Assembly: GCA_030549775.1 (NCBI GenBank)
Contig: CM060181.1
Location: forward strand, 1,116,001 to 1,180,000
From: Tamarix chinensis
Taxonomy: Eukaryota > Streptophyta > Magnoliopsida > Caryophyllales > Tamaricaceae
Reading direction: 5' to 3'
DNA: 64,000 nucleotides
This document shows, one piece after another, positions 34,980-45,454 of the stretch. The notes below the pieces were generated by a model, which was not told where the DNA came from, made no database searches, and saw only the letters and a program-made list of their open reading frames with translations. Each line of letters opens with the position of its first letter. Position 1 is the stretch's first letter. A program made the translations under genes and the position numbers.

Positions 34980-36240
34980 TTTATTCCATATTCCCTTTTC
35001 TTTTTCCTTTTTCCCCTTTTCCTTCTTCTTTTCTCCTTTTTTCTCTTTTCTTTCTTTTTCTTTTCTTTAGGCCGCCGCCGGCCTGCTTCTGCCTCTTTTT
35101 CCCCCCACCTGGGCCGCATGCCCACTTCTCTTCTCTATGCCTCCTCCTTCTCACTGGTGTGTGGGCAGCTGGACCATTCTTCCCTCTCCTTCGCGCAACC
35201 CGGCCGCCTTCTTTCCTTTCTTCATTTTCTCCGACCGAGCTAGTCTGCTCTTTTTTTTTTCGACCTCCCGTCGCTCGTGCCCAGCACCCCCTTCCCTTCT
35301 ACTTCTTCTTTCTTTCTTCTTCCTTCTTCCCCACTCCCTGCCATCGCCATTCCTTTCTCCCTCTCCCTGCAACTCCCTCTTCCCCGTTGACCTCCCTAAC
35401 TCTCTCTCTCTCTCTCCCGCCATTCTCTACCCCATACTGGCCCCACCATTCTCCTTCCCCACTCCCTGCCATTGCCATTCCCTTCTCCCTCTCCCTGCCA
35501 TGGCCATTTCTCTACCACCCTAATGCCATCCTCGAGCTCCCTATCACCTCATTTCTCTCCTTATTCTTTTTCTTCTTCACTTCCTGATCCATTCGGGCAT
35601 TTTTCAAGCCCATGTGCCTTGCTCGAGCCTCCTCTTTCTCTCCTTTCTTCTCCTTCTCTCACCCTCTCTATTTTATTTCGCCGCCCAGCTCTGCCGCTGC
35701 CGGCCCCTTAAACGCTACCTACATCACCTCCTGCCACCCTCTACCTCACCCTCGAGCCATCACAGCCCCCATCAAGCCACCCCGCAGCCCCCATTATTCC
35801 TCCTCTCCTTTTTTTCTCTTCTCTCCCTCCCTTCTCGGCAGCCACCCTGCACCGCCATATTTCGCCACCGTTCCGCCGTTTCAGCCGCCAACTGAGCCAC
35901 CACATTACTCCCTGGAACCCCCTCTACCACCCCATCCTCCTTTGGTTGAAACCGTCACCCAAAAGGCTCCATTTCCCCTCCCCATTTTCCTTCCTCACCA
36001 ACCTCCACCTCGACCCCCTCTTGGCAGCCCCTCTTCGCGGCCTCTCTACCGCCCCGCCGCCACCTTTAGCCGTCGTCAACCCATTCCCAACCACCACTTA
36101 CACCCCCTCTCCACCTCTGCATCCTTCCCTTGCCTTAAATCCTCCCCCACATGCCTCTTTTCCTAGCCTAAAAACCTTAACCCAAAATTGCCCATTTTGC
36201 CTCTCTTCACCACCTTCGAGCCCCCCTCCTCCTCATTCTT
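34980..36240 (+). repeat. Pyrimidine-rich tract in the nested LTR (no real gene)
   Basis: About 1.25 kb of C/T-rich sequence, far richer in C than its surroundings, gives open frames of up to 184 aa on the plus strand (for example 35612-36166) made mostly of P, S, L and F. The same tract sits at the same place in the 3' LTR (40920-42170). The frames are not the same in both copies and have no domain, so I treat them as composition artefacts. Confidence 0.75.
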
Positions 36241-36899
36241 TGCATGCAGCTCATGCTGCATTAGCAATATGAGTTTCTGCATTTCTTGATCTATTTGTTT
36301 AATAATTTTAAGGTATAATAATATTTTAAGTTAATTATTTTATTAATTAAGTGTTATAAAGCCTTATACTTTGATTTTTATTATTTCTAATGTAATAAGT
36401 CTTGATATTATTTTTAGGTAATGGTTTTGATAATCAAAGCTTGAACCTTAAACCGTAATACTTGTAAGGTTTATTTTTATGAGAATCGAGGTAATTGTTA
36501 AATCTCACTTAAACGCATGGATTAACGTATGTTAGCACATTAGAATTTTTAATATATTATTATGCTTGGTTTATGTTGTTTAATATGATATATGTGGTTC
36601 TTGTGTTGATTGACGAAAAGGAAACATGATAAATTATTGCTATGTATGGAAATATTAATAAGGATAAGAGTTTGGTTGTTAATGAAAATGTTAAGTATTA
36701 ACCATGTTATATTATGCTGTTGTGATTCTTGCATGATTAATATCTTGGAAGCCTTAGGGGATTTTAGTAAGGTATCTTGGACAAGAATATGGCCTAACAT
36801 ATATATGGGTGCTAATAATGTTATATTAATTATAGGAGTGGTGGATGAGGAGTTAATATTAATATTTTATGTAGTAATAATAATAATTTAATATAAGTG

Positions 36900-38090
36900 G
36901 TATACTAAGGGTAAAAAGGTAATTCTTAACTAAAAAGGGTATTATGGTAATTTTGGAGGCAAGGGTAAAATAGTAAATTTGTTAATAAAAAGATAAAATG
37001 ATAATTTTAAAAGTAAGGGATAAATTGGTCATTTTGGGAGTGAAGGGGTAAAATGGTAATTTCGTAATTAAAGAAAAAAATGTTAATTTGTGAATAAAGG
37101 GTAAAATAGTAATTTTGTGATTAAATGGTAAATTGGTAATTTTGTAAGAAGAGGGCAAAATGGAAATTTTATAATAAAAGGGTAAAATTGTAATTTTGTA
37201 ATTGAAGGGTAAAATGGTAATTTAGAAATTAAAAGAGGTAAAATAGTAATTTCGAAATTAAGGATAAAATGGTAACCTTTATAAGTGAAAGGGTGTTATG
37301 GTAATTTTTGGAAGTTAAGGGGTAAAATGGTAAATTTGAAAGTAAAGGGGTAAGATGGTAATTTTGTAAATAAAAGGGGTAAAAGTGAAAATTGGAAAGG
37401 AGTAACTTGGTAACTATAATAATTGAGAAGGGTAGAATAATAATTTAATAAAAGAAAAGGGTAAAATGACAATTTAATAATGGAGAAGGGTAAAATGGTA
37501 AATATGATAAATGTGAGGGGTAATTTGGTAATTTAATCGATGAGAGGGTATTTTGGTAATTTTGATAATGGGGGTAGGGTAGTTGGGTAATGATGATAAT
37601 TAAGAAGGGCAATTTGGTAATTTAAATAACCAAAGGGTAATTTGGTAAATTTGATAATGGAGAAGGGTAGTTTGGTAATTATGAGCATATAAAAGGGTAA
37701 TTTGGTCATTTTGACAATGAAGAAGGGTAGTTTGGTAATTAATAATAAAGGACAGTAATTTGGTAGTTAACTAAATGAAGGGATAATTTGGTAATTAGGA
37801 TAATAAGGAAGAGTAATTTGGTAATTTGACCAACTCAAGGATAATTTATTAATTATAATAAAGGAGAAAGGGCAAAGTGGTAATCTAACCAACTATATGG
37901 AAAGTATATTAAGGGTAATAATTATGAAGGGGGGTTAGTGACCCAATAAGTATGAGAAATAACTTAGTAACCTAAATCGAGTAATGGGTAATTTGGTAAT
38001 TATGTAACAAGGAGGGTAACATGGTAATTTGTCAAGTAAGGAAGGGATGACTTAGTAATTATCTAAGTAAGGGGTAAATGAGTAGTTTGT
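36900..38090 (+). repeat. Minisatellite in LTR, unit about 26-35 bp around GGGTAAAATGGTAATTTTG
   Basis: About forty degenerate copies of GGGTAAAATGGTAATTTTG plus a variable A/T spacer follow one another, drifting to GGGTAATTTGGTAATT in the second half. A shorter array (42830-43258) of the same unit lies in the 3' LTR. No stable open frame runs through it. Confidence 0.85.
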
Positions 38091-38799
38091 ATCTTACATG
38101 TTGCTGTGATTGTGGAATTTTGTAATATGACTCAAATAACGTTGATTAGCGAGGTAAGAGTATTTGATGATTAATAAGTACCACGAGAATGAATTCTAAT
38201 TCGAAATTAGATGAGATTAGGATGGCCTTAATGATTCTTCTGTGTTACCTTGGACGACCATTTGAATAAGAAATGTCTGATGATATCTGAACGATTAAAA
38301 GTGAATAATTATCTTTTTGTTGTGCTTTTGTGATCACCCTTAATTAAGACACTAATATTTAAAGTGAAAGACCTCAAGATCGGGAATGGTGGCTCTTTAG
38401 GGGTCGCTACCCTAAAGACGTGGTTTAGCCCACGATTATTTGGTATTTGCTGGAGTGCCTTTGTGCCCCAGCCATGCCCTATATCTACTCTATATAGCTC
38501 TACGGACCTAGTTAGGGGGTATATATACTTAAGGATTAGGTGTCCTTGTCGGTAGAGTACTGAGTTAACTTTATGCACCAGTACGACCAGGGTACCTTTG
38601 CGTCCCTGGGTTGATAGTTGAAGGGTACTAAGTAGCTTTTATGCACCAATGCGACCGGTGTACCTTTGTGTCCCGAGATCTTGATCTCCCTATCGAGGCA
38701 AATAAATGAAATTGTTGCGCTGATTAAAAAGGGAAAACACTAATCGTTAAAGTGAAAGATTAATGAGCTAGGCTCAGTTGAATTATATATTATGAGTAC

Positions 38800-39010
38800 T
38801 GATCAACCGGATATAATAGTGGTCCAGGAGGTTTTTCCCTGGATGATGTTTATGATTACCGATCCACTGAATATAATAGTGGCTTAGGAGGTTTTTCCCT
38901 TGATGATGTTTATGAGTACCGATCCACCGGATATAATAGTGGCCTAGGATGTTTTACCCTGGATGATATATATTTGTATTCCGATCCACAGGCCAGAACA
39001 GTGGGGGTCC
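38800..39010 (+). repeat. 60-bp direct repeats in LTR, about 3.5 copies
   Basis: The block ACCGGATATAATAGTGG..., then GGAGGTTTTTCCCT, then GATGATGTTTATGA-TACCGAT repeats with an exact 60-bp spacing (ATATAATAGT at 38811, 38871 and 38931). A diverged fourth copy starts near 38985. Inverted copies of the same words form much of 33660-34240. Confidence 0.85.
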
Positions 39011-39777
39011 CGAGCTCAATAAAATTTGATTTGGATGTGAATAAGTTATGGAAAAATACTAATCATTGAGATGATTGATTAATGATGGACCAATGGCCTT
39101 AAGGCTCGAAATATATCGATTATTCATTATGGCCTATTAATATTTGGTTGACTTGTTAAGTATGCGAATGTACGAAAGTGAATGTTACGTATACGCTATT
39201 AATATCTGATTGAATTGTTGGATGTGTGAATAAATGGATCTGAATATCATGTTAATACCTTTCAATATGTATGTATGTAGTATCATGTGTGACATTGCGG
39301 ACCTGTTTTTAAGTGTGTATTTAAAGGGTTACTCAGTACCGTAGTACTGAAGTGTTCCATTCGTGGGGCCCCTGCCTATTTAATGGGCAGAACCCCTTGC
39401 AAGTTGTATTCAGGTGCTATTCAAGTGGGCTTTTGGGAAAGAGCGTAAGGTACTATCCGGTAAATTCTAGGGTTTTAATTTGTCTCTTTTAAATTCAATG
39501 TATTTGTTATTTTGTAACCACCATTGTTGGGTTTTACTCTCGTAAATTGTTTATTGTGCTACTCTGATTTTTAAATGCTTAAGTTTCTTGTAAAATTGTA
39601 TTTTACTCTTTTAGCCTTAGCACTTGGTACTGGAATGGTAAGAGTGAATCGGTCTGGTACTAAGTGTGGCGGTAATATCTCAAGAATTCACGGTTTATTA
39701 ATTTGCTTCCGCTAATTTTCTTTTAATTAAACAAAATTTTTCATTAGTGATTTTTGGGGGTGTTACAGCCAGACTCG

Positions 39778-40400
39778 GGGATTTCATAAAGCTGACGCAA
39801 GGAAGACTATCTGTCCAAGAATATCATGCACAGCTTGCGGAGCTGTTAAAGTTTGCCCCTGAAATAGCTGCTAGCAAGGCTAAAGTGGTCTTTCCGTTTG
39901 AGCAAGGACTTCACCTCAACATCTGAAGCATGATGGGCACTGATACTGCCCACGATCTGAATGCGGTGTTCGAGCGGGCGTGTGTCACTGATGCCTTGAT
40001 CCAGGAATGTACCTCCATCCTAAACAAAAGGAAGAATAAAGAGACCGAGTCCGGAGAATAGAGTCGTTGTCCCAAAAGCAATGTTTTGCGAGCCCAACCT
40101 CAACCTCAATCTAAAGTTCAACGTAAGAAGACTTAGGGAGCTCCCGGTGGCAAGGCTAGAAAAAGACCAGTCCGACACTACCATTGTCGTCGTTGTAGAA
40201 GAGATCATCTAGGCAGGGATTGCACGGGAAAACCAGTTCAATGCCACGACTGTGGACGACTTGGGCATAGGAGCTACGAATGCTACAACGCACCCCGTGA
40301 AGGAATTCAGAGGCCACAGCAACCACCGGTTCGGTAGAGTCAAGCACTTGGAGCAACCTGTTCAGCCTCAATAATCGAAGCAGATGAGTAAGTGATCGAT
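39778..40400 (+). pseudogene. Ty3-type gag, 3' part, with two CCHC zinc knuckles
   Basis: Directly after the nested LTR the frame reads RLGDFIKLTQGRLSVQEYHA then QLAELLKFAP, the standard end of the Retrotrans_gag domain. After a stop (AACATCTGA) it continues as MMGTDTAHDLNAVFERA. Two knuckles follow: YHCRRCRRDHLGRDC (C-x2-C-x4-H-x4-C) and VQCHDCGRLGHRSYEC, both with intact Cys/His. At least two in-frame stops break it. The protein ends within a few dozen codons of the knuckles, with no protease after it, so pol was never present or was lost cleanly. Confidence 0.82.
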
Positions 40401-40584
40401 CATGATGTAACCTCTTCAAATTGTCCATTGGGTCTCTCGTCATTTGTCACATTGTTGAATTATACGTGCAATTATTTTCTTTAGTTAAGTATGCTTTTCT
40501 TTAAGGGGGTAGTTACCCCAAGTAACCTAGAATCCCTCTTTGTAATCCCTAGTGCTAGGCGTAAACCTCGGGGATGAGGTTTTT
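40401..40584 (+). other. Short 3' untranslated segment of the LTR element
   Basis: About 180 bp link gag to the polypurine tract. It contains 'ttaagggggtag' at about 40502-40512 and again 'ttaaggggatag' at 40587-40598, so the polypurine region looks duplicated. Confidence 0.5.
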
Positions 40585-40598
40585 CTTTAAGGGGATAG
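40585..40598 (+). promoter_or_regulatory. Polypurine tract of the LTR element
   Basis: CTTTAAGGGGATAG lies three bases before the 3' LTR start TGTAATCCCCC, which fixes the transcriptional orientation of the element and its LTRs as plus. Confidence 0.7.
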
Positions 40599-40601
40599 TG
40601 A

Positions 40602-43351
40602 TGTAATCCCCCAAAATTTCAAAAGCTTATAATTTAATAAATAAATTTTAATTGGGATAAATTAGCCTTCAAACCTATTTAATTTAATTATTTTATGGAT
40701 TTTGAGTATATAAAATTGGATATAAATATTTAATAAATTAAAATAAATATTTTTTTATTTTATCATACCCTTTTTATTTAAATAATTTTCTAAACCATTA
40801 TTTTACTTAAATTATCCTTTTTAAACCCTTATACTTTAATTATATTAAATTAAATTATTAGATAAATTTATTACCCATAAATATTGCATTTTATTATTTT
40901 ATAAATTAAATTATTTTAATTGCCCCAATTTTCCTTTTTCTTTTTCTTTTTTCCTTTTTCCTTCTCCTTTTTCTCTTTTCTTTTTTTCTCCTTTTCTTTC
41001 CTTGGGTCGCCAGTCGGCTTGCCGTGCTTCCCCTCCTGCGCATTAGGCCTTTGGCCCGTCTCTCTTCCTCTCCCCCTCTCCTTCTCCCTCACACATCACC
41101 AGCCCGCCTCCCTCCTTCTTTTCTTTTCTTTCTTCCTCAACCAAACCGACCCGCTCCTTCTTTCCCTTCGACCAGCCTACTCCCCCGACACACCCAGCCC
41201 CCTCCCCTTCTTCGTCTTCTTCTTTCTTTCTTCTTCCTCTTTCCCCGGCAAGAATCCCAACCCCCGCCATCTCTATCTGCAACTCCATCTCCCTGTTGAC
41301 CTCCCCCCATCTCCCTCTCTCTCCTTCTCGTCGTTTTTCTGCCATACTGACCCCACCATCTCTCCCTCTCCCTCTCCCTGCCATTGCCATACCTTCCTTC
41401 TCCCTCTCCCTACAACCGCCACTCCTCTACCACCCTACCGCCACCCCTCGAGTGCCCTATCCCCTCCTCTATCTCCTTCTTCTTTTTCTTCTTCTTCCTC
41501 TACCTCATTATGTCAATTTTCGAGCCCCATAAGCCTTGCCCAAGCCTCTTTCTCTCCCTTTCTCCTCCTTCCCTCACCCTCCCTGTTTTTCTTCGCCGCC
41601 GCCGCTACGCCGCTTCCGCTGCCTCAACAATCACTTATACCACCTCCTGCCACCCTCTACCTCACCCTCGACCGATCACAGCACCTCTCGAGCCACCCCG
41701 CAACCTTCCTCTTCCTCCACTCTTCTTTTTCTCTCCTTTCCATCCCTTCTCGGCAACCACCTTGTACCACCCTGATCTGCCGCCGTCCTACCGCTTCTGC
41801 CACCGCCTGAGCCACCAAATTAATCCCTACAACCCACTCTACCACCCCAACCCTCATTTGGCCGAAACCACCACCCAAAGGCCTTCATTTTCCCTTCCCC
41901 TTTTCCTTTCTCACCAGCCCCCATCTCGACCTCCCTCCTCGGCCGCCACCTTTGTAGCCTCACTGCCACCGCCTCTGCCACCCTTAGTCGCCTTCAACCC
42001 ATCTTCGACCACCACCTACACCCCCTCTCCACTTCTGCACCATTCCCTTGCCCTAAATCCTCCCCCAACCACCTTCTTTCCTAGCCCCAAACCACTAACC
42101 CAAAAATAGCCCATTTCTCCCCTTTTCACCACCTTTGAGCCCCCTTCTCCTTATTTCCTTGCATGCAGCTCATGCTGCATGAGCAGTATGAGCTGCTGCC
42201 CTTGTTGATTAATTTGGGTAATAATTCTTAAGGTATAATAATATTTTAATTTAATTATTTGATTAATTAAGTGTTATAAAGCCTTATGCTGTGATTTTTA
42301 TGATTTCTAACATAATAAACCTTGATATTATTTTTAGGCGTTGGTTTTGATAATCAAATCTTGAACCTAAAACCGGAATGCCGGTAAGGTTTGTTTTTGC
42401 GGGAATTGAGGTAACTATTAAATCCCACTTAAACACATGGATTAACGTATGTTAACACATTAGAATTCTTATTATTATGCTTAATATATGTTGTTTAATA
42501 TCATATGCATGGTTTATTGTGATGTTTGATAAAAAGAAGCATGTAGGTTATATGTTATGTATGGAAATATTATTTAAGGTAAGAGTTTGGTGGTTAATGA
42601 AAATATTAAGTATTATCCATGTTGTATTATGGTATTGTGATCTTTATTGCATGGTTAATATTTTGTGAGCCTTAGAGGTATTTTTGTAATGTATCTTGTA
42701 CAAAAATATGGCCTAATATATGTATAAGGGTGTTAATAATATTATATTAATTATAAGAGTTGTGGATGAGGTGTTAATATTAATATTTTATGTAGTAATA
42801 ATAATAAATTAATATAAGTGGTGTACTAAGGGGCAAAATGGTAACTTTAACTTAAAAAGGGTATTATGGTAATTTTGAACGCAAGGGCAAAGTGGTAATT
42901 TTATAATTAAAGTATAAAAGGGTAATTTTAGAATTAATGGATAAAATGGTAATTTTGGAAGTAGAAAGGGTAAAGTGATAAATTATAAATGAAAAGGGGC
43001 AAATTGGTAATTTTGGAAGTAAGGGGTAACATGGTAATTTGTAATTAAAGGGGACAAAAGGGTAAATTTTTGAATAAAGGGTAAGATAGTAATTAAAGGG
43101 CAAATGGTAATTTTGTAATAAAAGGGAAAAGTGGTAATTTTGTAATAAAAGGGTAAAATGGTAATTTTGTAATTAAATGGCTAAATGGTAATTTTGGGAT
43201 TAAAGGGAAAAATGGTAATTTGGAAATTAAAAGAGGCAAAATGGTAATTTCGTAATTAATATCCCCAGAATTTACGGTTTATTAATTTGCTTCCGCTAAT
43301 TTCTTTTTAATTAAACGAAATTTTTCAGTAGTGAATTTTGGGGGTGTTACA
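40602..43351 (+). repeat. 3' LTR, 2,750 bp, internally deleted
   Basis: It starts TGTAATCCCCCAAAATTTCA and ends GGGGGTGTTACA. From the start through the minisatellite it runs parallel to the nested LTR: the pyrimidine tract at 40920-42170, 'ggttttgataatcaaa' at 42343 (versus 36424), and the minisatellite from 42830. At 43258 it jumps from minisatellite to the last 93 bp (TTTACGGTTTATTAATTTGC...). About 2.4 kb present in the nested LTR (from about 37.25 to 39.68 kb) is thus missing, including the 60-bp repeats. Confidence 0.82.
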
Positions 43352-43356
43352 TTATT

Positions 43357-44095
43357 TCACCACTATTACTATTATATTTAAAAAATGATCTTTCACCACT
43401 AATATATTGATCTTTAACCGTTAACGTGCTAATTTTTCACTTTTTATTCCTCTACTTAGAACTTATTTTTCACTACTAATGTACTGATCCTTTACTAGCA
43501 AGATAAGTTTTTACTAATTTTTTTATCAAAAAATATATTAATATGAATCTTTATTAATAAAACAAAATTTTAGAAATATTATGGTGTATTTTTTTTAATA
43601 AACCCAATTAAAATAAATTAATTAGAAGGATATTTTATTAAAAAAATTATTGTAGCACTTGTTACACGATGCTAGACCATGCAATAGATTGCTCGATATA
43701 AATTGCCAATATAGTGTGCATAAGATTTCAAAATGTAAGATTATTTGGTACAATAAAAATTAGAATACGGGTATCTTATGCATAAGGGACATTTCGTGTC
43801 ATATCTCAAAAATCAATAGAATAATGGGGGGAAATCATAACAAAAGTTGTTGAAAAATCCTCACATTGTTGTTGAAAATTAGTACAACAATGGTGATGAT
43901 TTTCATTATACCACCTATTAAAAATCTCACATAACTCTTTATAAATGACCATATAGTTGTTGGGAAAAATATATATATCACATAGTTAATGAAAAATGTG
44001 TACAACAAAAGTGAAAATTTTTATTAAAAGATTTTCGACCAAAGTATAGTAATATGAATATTTATTTATAGAGAAAAATCTAAGTACTGTTTATA
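43357..44095. repeat. Short-unit repeat family: right part of the LTR target, two inverted arms
   Basis: Plus-oriented units (CTTTCACCACTAATATATTG, TTTCACTACTAATGTACTGA) run to about 43510. They are followed by the AT-rich tail (AATATGAATCTTTATTAATA...), a short central part, and from 43810 the units in inverted orientation (GTTGTTGAAAATTAGTACAA, CAACAATGGTGA). The last part (AATATGAATATTTATTTATA at 44050) matches the tail again. With 32680-32934 removed from its interruption this is one element with inverted arms, possibly a foldback or non-autonomous DNA transposon. Confidence 0.5.
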
Positions 44096-44229
44096 TATAT
44101 ATATATATATATATATTAAGGATCTTGTGCGGACCATTTCTATTGTACAAACGTAAGAATGGTTTTCAACCGTTGGATCTGAGATACCTTACGGCTGAAA
44201 ATGCGTTCCTATTTTCGTTACTGTTTCGC

Positions 44230-44346
44230 ACCTTATCTGCTCCGTCTCGTCCCGTCCCACCCCGCCCCCTGTCTGCACATCTAATCCCGACCCCCCTTCG
44301 CACTCCCTCTCTCTGCACCTCCCGCCTCCCGCTCTCTGCACCTCCC

Positions 44347-44381
<35 letters not shown>

Positions 44382-44560
44382 ACCCGTCTATGCATCTCTC
44401 CATCGCCATTTCTGCCCCTGTTCACTTCGACCATACCTCACCTCCTCCATTCTTCAACACAACCACCAATACACTATTTCTCCGCACAGGGGACGCAGAC
44501 AAGCACCACCAATAGTGCACAACCTCCACGACCGCCACATCAGTCCACACCGCCGGTATA
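44230..44560 (+). other. Pyrimidine-rich region, open frames doubtful
   Basis: C/T-rich sequence with a (CT)13-type run at 44348-44375. The 168-aa open frame (44125-44631) is rich in S, P, L and R and starts inside the TIR, so I do not accept it. A plausible splice donor lies at 44553 (CCGCCGGTATAATT). Confidence 0.35.
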
Positions 44561-44823
44561 ATTCCAAACTCTCTCCTCCAATTCGTAATTTTATTTGCAT
44601 GATTTGGCTTTTGTTAAGCCAAATTAGTTGATAGGGTTTGTTATGTGATTGCTGGATGGCAAATAGTCTCTGTTCTCGTCCTTGTACTACTACTCCTCTT
44701 CTTTCTTTGTTCTCGTCCTTTGATTGCCTAATTGATCGGTTTAGGATAAGTTTCTTATGCCATTGAGGATGAAGATAGAGATTTGTTTCATTTTGTTTCA
44801 ACGGTTAGCTTATTTTATTTATT

Positions 44824-45018
44824 TAAGTGAAAGGAAGAGGCCGGTCCATCAACCATCATCTGGTTCGGGAGCTTGTGGATAGGTCTTTGGGGTTGTCGGA
44901 CGACACCACTGTCGACTGTGCAGTGGTTCTGTTCGAGCATTTGCTGTGGATGTTGGATGATGCTAATCCTCAGCCTGAGTCATTGGACAAGCTTGTTGAG
45001 TTATATGCTTGTTGGTAG
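44824..45018 (+). pseudogene. Possible captured exon, product unknown
   Basis: After an acceptor-like TTTATTTAAG the frame reads SINHHLVRELVDRSLGLSDD then TTVDCAVVLFEHLLWMLDDA and PESLDKLVELYACW, then a stop. The composition is normal for a soluble helical protein and clearly unlike the surrounding low-complexity DNA. Upstream, 44553-44823 looks like an intron. I do not recognise the family. It could be a host gene fragment carried by the TIR element; no function is proposed. Confidence 0.35.
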
Positions 45019-45137
45019 AGGATGGCGACTACTTATACCGAAGGCATAAATTATATTGTTTGAGGCTTGATGACCGATTAACTTTCGATTCAATTATTGA
45101 TCTTAATGCCTACTTAGTAGGATACACTGAATGCTTC

Positions 45138-45154
45138 TGTTGTTGTTGTTGTTG

Positions 45155-45215
<61 letters not shown>

Positions 45216-45276
45216 CTTATTGTTATTGTTATTGTTATGATTATGATTATGATTATGATTATGATTATGATTATGC
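45138..45276. repeat. Compound microsatellite (TTG)n (ATT)n (GATTAT)n
   Basis: Three microsatellites in series: (TTG)7 to 45159, (ATT)18 to about 45215, then (TTATTG)/(TTATGA) units to 45276. The open frame 45009-45296 translates them as poly-Cys, poly-Tyr and Met-Ile runs and is spurious. Confidence 0.97.
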
Positions 45277-45454
45277 GTGAAGATCAATCCCTTTGAATTT
45301 GTTGAAACTAAATTACGTTAGTTATGTCAAACATCATCTTCAAATAATAAATATCTAAATGATAAGAAAAAAACATTTATTTTAAAAATTGTACATTATT
45401 GGCATCGGCTTTGAATTTCACTCCCTCCACTTGCGTAGCTTTTCTATTTATTTA

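Larger units (their letters stand above)
34677..39777 (+). repeat. Nested solo LTR, 5,101 bp, inserted into gag
   Basis: It starts TGTAATCCCCC and ends GGGGGTGTTACA, with TG...CA ends and a GCCAG target duplication at 34672-34676 and 39778-39782. It lies in plus orientation, the same as the 3' LTR, whose start it matches closely. Its zones are an AT-rich start, a pyrimidine-rich tract (34980-36240), an AT stretch, a minisatellite (36900-38090), 60-bp repeats (38800-39010) and a conserved 3' end. No internal domain accompanies it, so it is a solo LTR left by LTR-LTR recombination. At 5.1 kb it is unusually long. Confidence 0.85.
32935..43351 (+). mobile_element. Nested LTR retrotransposon (Ty3-type gag, very long LTRs, no pol)
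   Basis: The element is 10,417 bp including a 5.1-kb nested LTR. It is flanked by TTATT at 32930-32934 and 43352-43356, the 5-bp duplication expected of an LTR element. The order is an inverted LTR-end segment (32935-about 34240), gag 5' part, nested solo LTR (34677-39777), gag 3' part with two zinc knuckles, polypurine tract (40585-40598) and 3' LTR (40602-43351). No protease, RT, RNase H or integrase is present, so it is non-autonomous. Both outer ends begin or end with TGTAACACCCCCAAAATTCA in inverted relation. This is the clearest large element in the window. Confidence 0.85.

Noticed and set aside
36900..38090. CRISPR array
   Set aside because: Units are contiguous and degenerate with no unique spacers, and the DNA is plant nuclear; this is a minisatellite in an LTR.
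40920..42109. Long open frames of 296 and 241 aa rich in Ser, Pro, Phe and Leu
   Set aside because: They lie in a pyrimidine-rich LTR tract, overlap each other in several frames, and have no domain; the frames differ in the parallel tract of the other LTR.
44125..44631. 168-aa open frame with Pro/Ser-rich composition
   Set aside because: It starts inside the TIR and runs through a CT-rich tract and a CT microsatellite; composition alone explains it.
45009..45296. 95-aa frame with Cys, Tyr and Met-Ile runs
   Set aside because: It is a translation of three microsatellites.
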